Source of the DNA: Eximiradius sp.
GTDB lineage: Bacteria > Bacteroidota > Ignavibacteria > Kapaibacteriales > UBA2268
DNA: 64,000 bases
Reading direction: 5' to 3'
NCBI GenBank assembly: GCA_937127445.1
Contig: CAKZLY010000013.1
Coordinates: 1-64,000, forward strand
Part shown: positions 19,189 to 27,801 of the stretch, in pieces
Position numbering within the stretch: position 1 is the first letter of the stretch
Layout: the number at the start of each line of letters is the position of its first letter
Translations under genes and position numbers: made by a program
The notes under the pieces: model-generated
Databases searched by the model: none
What the model was told of the DNA's origin: nothing
The model's input: the letters and a program-made list of their open reading frames with translations, nothing else

Positions 19189-21252
19189 ATGAAACCACTG
19201 CGTGTAGCTTTTTTATGGCATCAGCATCAGCCATATTATAAATGGGAGAATGAATTTATTCTTCCGTGGGTTCGTATGCACGCGGTAAAAGATTATTTCG
19301 ATTTGCCTTATCTGCTTAAATCATATCCAAATTTGAAACAAACATTTAATTTTGCCCCTTCTCTGATGTTGCAAATCGATGAATATTTAAGCGGGAAGGT
19401 CAAAGATAGAGTTCAAGTATTAACAGAGAAATCTCCTTCTATTCTGACAGAAAATGATAAGAAAGAAATATTGAAACAATTTTTTGTAATAAACTATGAA
19501 AATTTAATTAAACCGCACAAACGATATTTAGAACTATATCAAAAGAAGCAATCAGGCGTAGATTTTAGCAATCAAGATTTTCTTGATTTGCAGGTTTGGT
19601 ATAATTTAGCGTGGGTCGGCGAAATATCCAAACAGGACGAAAAAATTCAGGGCTTGATTGCCAAAAATCGCAATTTTACTGAGGAAGACAAATGCTACGT
19701 ATTGGACTATCACCAAAAAGTCATGGCAAAGGTTGCCCCGCTAATGAAAGAGCTAATGGAGCGTGGGCAGGTAGAAATATCTTGTTCGCCTGAATATCAC
19801 CCGATTTTGCCATTGCTTATAGATACGCGGAGCGCTCTGGAAGCAATGCCGTGGCTGGATTTATCAGAATTGGATTTTCGTTATCCGGAAGATGCACAAG
19901 CACAAATTGAAAAAGGAATTAACATTTATAAAGAGAAATTTGGGACTTTGCCTGCTGGTGTGTGGCCCTCGGAGGGTTCGCTATCGGATGCAACTTGTGA
20001 TATGCTTGTAGAGCAAAATATTCGTTGGGCTGCGACTGATGAACAAATGCTCAAAGAAACAGCTGGCAATAGTTTCTACGATACTATGAAGTTTTTCCCA
20101 CAGATATACAGAAACAACGAAAAGAATCTGGAAATACGTTTGCTATTCCGTGACCGCTTCCTCTCTGATAGAATTGGCTTTGTATATTCAAATTGGGACG
20201 CAAAAGAAGCAGCTGACGAATTTTGTTCGCATCTGGACAGCATTCGCAACGAAATTGTTCGGCTCTATGGCGAAGACGCACTCGACTTTGCCGCTGTAAC
20301 TGTTATTCTGGACGGAGAAAATTGTTGGGAATTCTACAAAAACAACGGCATAGATTTTCTTAACCACTTGTTTGGTGATTTAAGCAATGAAGAAAAATAT
20401 AAGACTATAACTTGTTCGGAAGCAGTTGGGGCACTTCATCCCGAACACTCGAAAGTGTTTAGTCACATTCACGCCGGTTCCTGGATAAATGCTAATTTTG
20501 GCATATGGATTGGGCATCGTGATGATATAACAGCGTGGAAAATGCTCTCGCGTACCCGCACAGAAGTTGAATTCAATAAACATAGTCTAAAAGATGAGAT
20601 TTTACAGGAAGTAATGCGGGAAATCTATATTGCTGAGGGTTCAGATTGGTTCTGGTGGTATGGTCCTGAACACAATGCTCCGAACAAAGCAGATTTCGAC
20701 ATACTTTTCCGAAGACATCTTCAAAGAATATACGAATTGATGGGAATAGAAATTCCTATTAGTTTGCTTTCGCCAATATCGTTAATAGACACATACCAGC
20801 AATATGTTGCAGCAACGAAACAGATTTTCCCACGCTGCAATGGTAAATCGTCAGAAACGCCCGAGTGGGAATATTCAGCAAGGTTCAATACTGCGGGTGT
20901 GATGACAACGATGCACCAAAGCGGCGAGTTTCTCAAACGTCTCTATATAGGCAATAATTCTGATGCACTTTTCTTTCGGTTTGAGTTGGAAAGAACACTC
21001 GAAGAGGATGATTTTATTGAATTGCGAATAGATAACGACTATTATATTTTTATTTTCAGAGATAAGATTGATATTGTAAATAAATCTGATTATCTATGTT
21101 TTCGAAAACTTGCGCTGGGTGAATATATTGATATTGCTCTTGATTTTCTGAAAAGAAATAAATATAAAATAAATATCACGCTCAAAACAAACGCAAAACG
21201 CAATATAATCGAATACACACGGGAATGCCCTATTGTCTATTACTTTGTTTGA
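19189..21252 (+). CDS. Glycoside hydrolase family 57 protein (amylopullulanase/alpha-amylase-like)
   Basis: Motifs LWHQHQPYY, AGVWPSEGSLSD, IRWAATDEQML, VTVILDGENCWEFY. Confidence 0.93.
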   Translation: MKPLRVAFLWHQHQPYYKWENEFILPWVRMHAVKDYFDLPYLLKSYPNLKQTFNFAPSLMLQIDEYLSGKVKDRVQVLTEKSPSILTENDKKEILKQFFVINYENLIKPHKRYLELYQKKQSGVDFSNQDFLDLQVWYNLAWVGEISKQDEKIQGLIAKNRNFTEEDKCYVLDYHQKVMAKVAPLMKELMERGQVEISCSPEYHPILPLLIDTRSALEAMPWLDLSELDFRYPEDAQAQIEKGINIYKEKFGTLPAGVWPSEGSLSDATCDMLVEQNIRWAATDEQMLKETAGNSFYDTMKFFPQIYRNNEKNLEIRLLFRDRFLSDRIGFVYSNWDAKEAADEFCSHLDSIRNEIVRLYGEDALDFAAVTVILDGENCWEFYKNNGIDFLNHLFGDLSNEEKYKTITCSEAVGALHPEHSKVFSHIHAGSWINANFGIWIGHRDDITAWKMLSRTRTEVEFNKHSLKDEILQEVMREIYIAEGSDWFWWYGPEHNAPNKADFDILFRRHLQRIYELMGIEIPISLLSPISLIDTYQQYVAATKQIFPRCNGKSSETPEWEYSARFNTAGVMTTMHQSGEFLKRLYIGNNSDALFFRFELERTLEEDDFIELRIDNDYYIFIFRDKIDIVNKSDYLCFRKLALGEYIDIALDFLKRNKYKINITLKTNAKRNIIEYTRECPIVYYFV

Positions 21253-21256
21253 TGAA

Positions 21257-22075
21257 ATGAAATCTATTTTACGTAAAGAAATTTTAGAGAAATATTCTAA
21301 ATCAGCCGAGTTTGTTAATAAATATTTTCCCAATAAAATTCATACAGCAATAGTTGCAGGAAGCGGATTTGGAGAGCTTTTTGAGGGTAACTGTTTGCTC
21401 GAAGAAATTTCGTATTCGCAAATCCCCAATTTTCCACAACCCACAGCCATAGGACACAAAGGGAACCTCATATTTGTAGAAATTGCTAATAAATTGTGTA
21501 TGGTATTTAGCGGACGATTTCATTTTTATGAAAAATTTAGTGTGGGAGAAGTTGCTTCGGTCTCAATTTTAGCAGGTTTGCTTGGAATAGATAAGATGAT
21601 TTTTACGAATGCGGCGGGTGGGCTAAATCAATTCTATAATGTTGGTGATTGTGTAATTATCCGAGATACAATTAATTTTCTTTATAAAAGCGAGGCTTGT
21701 TTGTTTCAAACTTATGAAATAAAACAAGATATTTTTTCGAGAAGTTGGAACAATAAATTAATCAAAAAACTTACAGATAGCAAAATACCGTTTCAAGAAG
21801 GCGTTTATTTAAGCACATCAGGACCGACCTACGAAACACCAGCCGAGATTCGTTTTTTCCGCCGGATAGGTGCAGATTGCGTAGGTATGAGCACAATAAT
21901 TGAAGCAAAAGTTGCTTCACAACTGGGGATTGATAATTTAGGGATTTCTTTAATTACCAACACGTTAGTTGAAGTAGCAACAAGTGTGATTTCGCACGAT
22001 GAAGTGCTAATTGCAAGTAGAAAGGCACTTCCTGTTGCAAAAAAAATAATTGAAGAAGCCGTTAATATCTATTAA
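21257..22075 (+). CDS. Purine nucleoside phosphorylase (inosine/guanosine type)
   Basis: AIVAGSGFGELFEG, GKLxFVEIANKLCMVFSGRFHFYE, TNAAGGLNQFYNVGDCVIIRDTIN, STSGPTYETPAEIRFFRRIGADCVGMSTI; ATG at 21257, 4 bp after the GH57 stop. Confidence 0.94.
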   Translation: MKSILRKEILEKYSKSAEFVNKYFPNKIHTAIVAGSGFGELFEGNCLLEEISYSQIPNFPQPTAIGHKGNLIFVEIANKLCMVFSGRFHFYEKFSVGEVASVSILAGLLGIDKMIFTNAAGGLNQFYNVGDCVIIRDTINFLYKSEACLFQTYEIKQDIFSRSWNNKLIKKLTDSKIPFQEGVYLSTSGPTYETPAEIRFFRRIGADCVGMSTIIEAKVASQLGIDNLGISLITNTLVEVATSVISHDEVLIASRKALPVAKKIIEEAVNIY

Positions 22076-22194
22076 TTCAAAATGAATTATTCCTTATTTA
22101 TTTTACATTTACTCTAATTCATAATATATTGTAAAATAAATTACTTATTTTGATAGTCAATAAATTAAACCACCAATATTAATAGGAATTGCAA

Positions 22195-24537
22195 ATGAAA
22201 AAAATTTTACTGTTTATATTTTTAAGTACAATAATCTTTATCGATTCGCGCGCTGCCAAAGAGATAGAAATAAGCAGGGAATTCACTTTGTTCACATCTC
22301 AGCATGCACAAGGTTATCTGAAACCGCTTTTCACAACTCTCGGGGAAAGTTTTAATTCAGGATTATTTACCAAAGCAGATTACAAAAAGACTTTCACGCT
22401 TGGAATTGACATTAACGTAATGGGAATGCATATACCAAATAGCCAAAGAACTTACGAAGCAGAACTTCCGGACCTTTACGGGAACACCGACAGGGTTCTT
22501 ACTGCTGTGAAAAAAGACGGCACAATAATACACAACGTCAAAGGTACCTGGCAGCAGCCTACAATTTACGGCGGACGCTCAACTGCAATATTTGCAGCAC
22601 CACAGAATCATTTTGCACCGGATTCGTTCTACCGTTCAGTTGCTTTTATTGAAGGTAATAATATTAACTTTATGTCCGGGCTACCCGTTCTGCAAGTATT
22701 TATGGGATTGCCAACAAGGACGCAGTTTCGCGGGCGATTTATTTCTGTTCCGATAGACGGAAGCAATTTCACATATTACACTATAGCGATCAATCAAAAT
22801 ATTGACAAATTATTCAATTTGTTCGAGGACAATAGCAATTCTCTTGCATTGCATTTTGCGTATCATTCTATGAAGCGGTTGCCCGGGTTTGAAATTACTT
22901 CGTTTGCAGTTGGCACACATTACAGTTATGAAATTACTGAGAATTTTTACGTAACTGCGGCAATGCAATACGAAGATTTCAGCGGGAAGTTTCGCGCAAT
23001 TAAAGAGCAAAGCGACGATTTGGAATTAATAAACAGTCCATATCCAGAAATAAGAGAAGCCCGTCCATTTAATTTTAATATTGAAAGTTACACAAAATTC
23101 AGAATTGGCGGGGGGGTGTCGTATAAATTATCTGCAATGGAGTTTAGTGCTTCAGCATATTATGCTTCGCAGCCAGTGCTATCGGCAGGATTTTCGCTAT
23201 ATTTGATTGAAACAAAGGAAAAACAGCCGCCATCACCGCCACCACCACCTGCACCAGAACCAGAACCAATTCCTGAACCTACTTTCGCTGAAGAAATTAT
23301 GTTCGAGCAGCCAACAATTGAGCAACCAGAAGTCAAAATCGAAGAGAAAAAGACACAACTTACAGCCGATATAGCTGCTTATGCAGTAGAGAATGGCACT
23401 GAAAAGCCACTTCTGACAATAAAAATGGAAGAAAATATCTCAAAACATATTTCCCCACTATTGCCAATGATATTTTTTGATGATAATTCTGCCGATATTC
23501 CCGTACGTTATGAACGAATTACAGCTGACTCAGCAAAACGTATGATTGCAAAAGATGTATCCGAAGGAAACGCACTTGATGTCTATCACAGAATTCTCAA
23601 TATTATTGGTATGAGGCTTAAAAAGAACCCTGATGCAAATATTACGCTTACGGGGACTAATTCGGGAGTTGGAGCAGAACGCAACAACCGACAACTTGCG
23701 CAAAATCGAGCTGATAATGTGAAGAAATATCTTGTTGAAGTTTGGGGGATTGAGCCTAATCGTGTTAAAACTGTTGCCCGCAATTTGCCTGAAAAAGCTT
23801 CGAATACCAAAGACCCAGACGGTATTGCCGAAAATCGTCGCGTGGAAATTTCTTCGAACGACTGGGAAATCATTGCTCCATCGGTCATTCAGGATACAAC
23901 TCGATTGATACTCCCACCAATTATCAGATTCCGCCCGAATGTTGTTTCGGATGCAGGGATTGCTGATTGGCATCTCGTAGTAACAGCAAGCACCCGAAAA
24001 GTAAGAGAAATATACGGCAAAGGCGAACAAATTAATTTCGATGATTGGTTTGTTAGAGATGACGAGACAGCAAAAGCTTTAATTAAGCATAATATGCAAT
24101 TTAATTTATCGGTCAACGATAAAGAAGGCAATCATTATATAACTGATGTAAAAACCTTGCCAGTCGAACTGAAAACTATAAGTAAGGAAACGGCAAAATC
24201 AGGCGATACAATAACAAATGTGTATGATTTGATTCTGTTCGATTTCGATAAAGCAACGCTTTCGAGCAACAATATGAAAATCATCGATATGATAAAAAAA
24301 GAAATGCCCGATAATTCAATTGTGAAAATCACTGGATACACCGATAGAATGGGCAATGATAGTTATAATGAAAAGCTATCGCTTTCGCGTGCAATATCTG
24401 CAAGCAAGGCACTCGGGCGACCAGACGCTGCAACGATTGGTTCGGGCGAAAAAGTATTACTTTACAACAATGATTTACCCGAAGGACGCTTTTACAGCCG
24501 TACAGTTATTATAGAAGTTAAGATACCAGTAAAATAG
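22195..24537 (+). CDS. Outer-membrane protein with proline-rich linker and two tandem OmpA-like domains
   Basis: Signal peptide; KQPPSPPPPPAPEPEPIPEP linker; OmpA-like blocks NITLTGTNSGVGAERNNRQLAQNRADNVKKYL...AENRRVEI and VKITGYTDRMGNDSYNEKLSLSRAISASKAL. Confidence 0.87.
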   Translation: MKKILLFIFLSTIIFIDSRAAKEIEISREFTLFTSQHAQGYLKPLFTTLGESFNSGLFTKADYKKTFTLGIDINVMGMHIPNSQRTYEAELPDLYGNTDRVLTAVKKDGTIIHNVKGTWQQPTIYGGRSTAIFAAPQNHFAPDSFYRSVAFIEGNNINFMSGLPVLQVFMGLPTRTQFRGRFISVPIDGSNFTYYTIAINQNIDKLFNLFEDNSNSLALHFAYHSMKRLPGFEITSFAVGTHYSYEITENFYVTAAMQYEDFSGKFRAIKEQSDDLELINSPYPEIREARPFNFNIESYTKFRIGGGVSYKLSAMEFSASAYYASQPVLSAGFSLYLIETKEKQPPSPPPPPAPEPEPIPEPTFAEEIMFEQPTIEQPEVKIEEKKTQLTADIAAYAVENGTEKPLLTIKMEENISKHISPLLPMIFFDDNSADIPVRYERITADSAKRMIAKDVSEGNALDVYHRILNIIGMRLKKNPDANITLTGTNSGVGAERNNRQLAQNRADNVKKYLVEVWGIEPNRVKTVARNLPEKASNTKDPDGIAENRRVEISSNDWEIIAPSVIQDTTRLILPPIIRFRPNVVSDAGIADWHLVVTASTRKVREIYGKGEQINFDDWFVRDDETAKALIKHNMQFNLSVNDKEGNHYITDVKTLPVELKTISKETAKSGDTITNVYDLILFDFDKATLSSNNMKIIDMIKKEMPDNSIVKITGYTDRMGNDSYNEKLSLSRAISASKALGRPDAATIGSGEKVLLYNNDLPEGRFYSRTVIIEVKIPVK

Positions 24538-24547
24538 GAGACAAAAA

Positions 24548-25183
24548 ATGAAAAAATTCGCAATAATAATAGCATTATTGATGTTAGGCGGCTGCTATCA
24601 AGATACAGTGGATAGTTTCAGCTCGTTTCATTTTCAGATGATTGTAAAGATCAATACATTTTATCTCAATAGAGCGGTTCCGAGCCAGTCGCTTGATTTT
24701 TCAAATTTAAATAAATACAAAGAATATCATGAAAATAAGGAAAGAATAAAAAAGTCACAATTGCTTCAATTTAACTATTGGATTGATTCGCTTGTTCTGG
24801 AAAACAACCAGCCATACGATCCGAACAAAGATTTGCTTCAATTAGATTACATTATCTACACACTTGTTTTTGCTCGACCTATTGCTGGGAACGAAAATTC
24901 GGAGAATCCGGCAGATTTCGAACCCGATCCAACTATTCCTGAATACGAGCTCGGAAGATTCTCTAATGTAAATATTCGAGATTATTATAGGAAAGCGCAT
25001 CAGATTAAAGACATCCCAAAAGAAATATCAGACCAAATTTCGGAGCATATTCTGAGGAGCCCATATTTTTATATAAGAACGACTTATGGGAATGTTGCAG
25101 GTTCGCTGGATAAATATCATTTTCCATTTATAAAAACAAACTTTGATTTAAATATTCGCTTCACAGTTGATTTAAAAGAATAG
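24548..25183 (+). CDS. Putative lipoprotein of unknown function
   Basis: Signal peptide with lipobox LMLGGC; begins 10 bp after the OmpA-like gene. Confidence 0.75.
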   Translation: MKKFAIIIALLMLGGCYQDTVDSFSSFHFQMIVKINTFYLNRAVPSQSLDFSNLNKYKEYHENKERIKKSQLLQFNYWIDSLVLENNQPYDPNKDLLQLDYIIYTLVFARPIAGNENSENPADFEPDPTIPEYELGRFSNVNIRDYYRKAHQIKDIPKEISDQISEHILRSPYFYIRTTYGNVAGSLDKYHFPFIKTNFDLNIRFTVDLKE

Positions 25184-26023
25184 GAATTTGCGGCGTTTCC
25201 TTGATTTGCTAATTTCTAATATTTTATAGAATACATCAGCAGATACAACCTCATTACCAAAATTAAGTTCGTCAGTTGGGCGGTTGCCGTGAAAATCGGA
25301 GCCGCCTGTTTGCAAGATGTTGTATTTACATGCAATTGCTTTATACTTATTCCGTTGTGTAATACTATGCATAGGATGAACTACTTCAATTCCATCGAGA
25401 CCTACTTTAATAAAATTGTGCAAAGTATCTTCATCAACAAAGTTTGCAGGATGAGCAAGCACGGCAACACCGCCCGCCGCCCGAATTAGTTTAATTCCCT
25501 CGGCAACAGGGAAATTTATTTTCGGTTCGTAAGCCGGGGCATCGTCGCCAATAAATTTGCTGAACGCTTCATAATAGTTTTCCGCGTAGCCGGCAGAAGT
25601 GATGGCTTTTGCAATGTGTGGTCGGGCAATTGGTGCATCGCCGGCAATTTCCAGAATATCGTCGAAATTGATATGAATACCAAGTCCGAGCAATTTGTTG
25701 TGCATATTTTTCGCACGCACAATTCTGATGTCCCTGAATTTGTTAATATGCTTGGATAGATCTTTGTTTTCAATATCGAAATCGTATCCGAGCAAATGAT
25801 ATTCGAGTTGATTTTCGGAACAACTCAATTCAATCCCAGAAATTATCTCGATTTGGTTAATAAATTTGCTTTGAAGAGCAGTTTTATATCCATCTAAGTT
25901 ATCGTGATCTGTGATGCTAATATGAGTAATTTTATGCTCGATGGCTTTTGCAAGTAATTCTTCTGGTGAAAAAATTCCGTCCGAGCAATTTGTATGAACG
26001 TGTAAATCAGTAATTCTCTTCAT
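25172..26023 (-). CDS. PHP-domain metal-dependent phosphoesterase (TrpH/YciV-like)
   Basis: DLHVHTNCSDGIFSPEEL, HISITDHDNLDGY, VLAHPANF, GGSDFHG. Confidence 0.92.
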   Translation of the reverse strand: MKRITDLHVHTNCSDGIFSPEELLAKAIEHKITHISITDHDNLDGYKTALQSKFINQIEIISGIELSCSENQLEYHLLGYDFDIENKDLSKHINKFRDIRIVRAKNMHNKLLGLGIHINFDDILEIAGDAPIARPHIAKAITSAGYAENYYEAFSKFIGDDAPAYEPKINFPVAEGIKLIRAAGGVAVLAHPANFVDEDTLHNFIKVGLDGIEVVHPMHSITQRNKYKAIACKYNILQTGGSDFHGNRPTDELNFGNEVVSADVFYKILEISKSRKRRKFLFF

Positions 26024-26253
26024 TATCAAAACAAATACTAAATAAAAATGTTGAGACGAACATTAGGCAATAAAGTTTTTTCTAAAAAAAATGATTTTTT
26101 ATTATTTTTATCTTTTATAATTCGATTTTTTTTTTAAATTGTTATGAACAAAGAATAAATTATATGTGAAAAATCAAATTTGTAATAATTATTACTACAA
26201 TAATAGAACGATTTTTTTAAAATAAAGTTGTTTATTAAAGGAGTTGAACTCTA

Positions 26254-27594
26254 ATGTCAAAAGCACAATTTTCAACAAGAGCCAAGAAGTTCAAAATTGG
26301 GATGCCGCATATTATAGTATGGGGCGCAATGGTAGTTGCTTTTTTCTTGCTATTCCAATTTAAATTAATTCCAGTTGGCATATCTCAATTTGTTGTAAAA
26401 CTATTCGAGCCAAGCGGCGATCAACGTGAAAAAATTGGCTTTGTTAAATTCGATGGTTCGGTATGGGCTTCGACATCGCTTGATAACGAAGCAAAATTGC
26501 AGGGCAAACAAGTTGAAATTTCACGTGAATTAATTAACAGAGAATACATATTTGATTTTACTTTCAGAGCAAGAACTGAAAAAGAGCACGGATATGTAAA
26601 AAGTTCAAATGAGTTTTATGCAAAATCACCTTTGCTTGGAGAAAACGCGATTATTTTGGAACCGTGGGTTGCATTCTGGTTCTTATCATTAATTTTCTCG
26701 CTTGCATTAGCATCGTGGATTTCGATGTTTATGCCATCAAGCATTGGTCTTATGGCAGTACTCTTCGATAGACAAATTGATGCAACAAAGGTTAAATTGC
26801 GTTTGCAAACTGGATTTAGCGACGACATTATTGAGCTGCTCATTATGCCCGATGATAAATTAAGAGAAAAAGAATTGAACGAGGTTCGCGGTGCTTTCAG
26901 AACTATATGGGAAAGAACAGTAACCGACGAAGGTTCATCACCATATCAAAGCACACGTTTTGAAGATGTTTTCGACGAAGATACCGATATTGTGTTTTTC
27001 CGTAATGAAGCAATCTACACACGTATTAAAGAATACTTCTCTGATTTCGTATTGAAAGAAATCATCGATACAAAGAATGGTTTGATTTGGCGAAGAAATC
27101 GTTCTCATTTCTTGCACGGCTTGCGTTTATATATGTCGCACCACTTTACTGAAAAATATGCAAACTTCGTTACAGGTCTTGCTTATGGCGGTGCGGCATT
27201 ACTTATCGTTGCAGTTGGTATTCGTGGTTTGAAGTTTATCCCCGCATCACGTCCGTCAATCATTTTGTTGGCAATTATTCTTGAATTCACTATGCTTTCA
27301 TTATTGGCATTCACTCTTATCTACACAGAAGAAGAAGAGCGTATGGACAAGATGCTCAAAAAGATGGAAGACGCAAATCGCAGCCAGCTGGAAGCTTTGC
27401 GTAGCCAGCAAGCCGATATTCATCAACTTACAAATGCTCTGGTTGGTCAGACTTCTGAAATTATTCGCAACCGTGTAGAAAAGTCAATTCAAGAATTTGT
27501 CACAAGCGGCGACCATATACAAAAAATGATTGCAGAACAAATTGCTCGAAATATTCTCATCGGATTGCGTGAAAACGAACCAAATAAGAAATAA
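26254..27594 (+). CDS. Multi-pass membrane protein of unknown function with C-terminal coiled coil
   Basis: Hydrophobic segments near residues 20-45, 130-170 and 295-350; Lys/Glu/Gln-rich C-terminal helix. Own upstream region and downstream terminator. Confidence 0.8.
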   Translation: MSKAQFSTRAKKFKIGMPHIIVWGAMVVAFFLLFQFKLIPVGISQFVVKLFEPSGDQREKIGFVKFDGSVWASTSLDNEAKLQGKQVEISRELINREYIFDFTFRARTEKEHGYVKSSNEFYAKSPLLGENAIILEPWVAFWFLSLIFSLALASWISMFMPSSIGLMAVLFDRQIDATKVKLRLQTGFSDDIIELLIMPDDKLREKELNEVRGAFRTIWERTVTDEGSSPYQSTRFEDVFDEDTDIVFFRNEAIYTRIKEYFSDFVLKEIIDTKNGLIWRRNRSHFLHGLRLYMSHHFTEKYANFVTGLAYGGAALLIVAVGIRGLKFIPASRPSIILLAIILEFTMLSLLAFTLIYTEEEERMDKMLKKMEDANRSQLEALRSQQADIHQLTNALVGQTSEIIRNRVEKSIQEFVTSGDHIQKMIAEQIARNILIGLRENEPNKK

Positions 27595-27616
27595 GGTTTT
27601 CAATAGACTTTTATCA

Positions 27617-27658
27617 AAGGGGTTGTCTTAAAACAGGCAACCTCTTTTTGTTTTTTTA
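27617..27658 (+). terminator. Rho-independent terminator
   Basis: AAGGGGTTGTC-TTAAAACA-GGCAACCTCTTTTTGTTTTTTT. Confidence 0.8.
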
Positions 27659-27801
27659 AAATTATTCTATATCAATATTTAGAAAAAAACAAAATCAGAA
27701 TTAAAAATTCAGTTTATTATATATTATATTTTTTGTATATTTTATAACTTTTTGATTTTTAATATATTAATTATTTTTAATTGATTTAATTGGTTCTCCC
27801 T

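Noticed and set aside
23224-23281. CCA/GAA-rich simple repeat in the OmpA-like gene
   Set aside because: Encodes an in-frame proline-rich linker; not an independent repeat element
23530-24030. 166-aa and 100-aa minus-strand ORFs inside the OmpA-like gene
   Set aside because: Antisense to a clear coding region, with unusual Cys/Asn-rich composition
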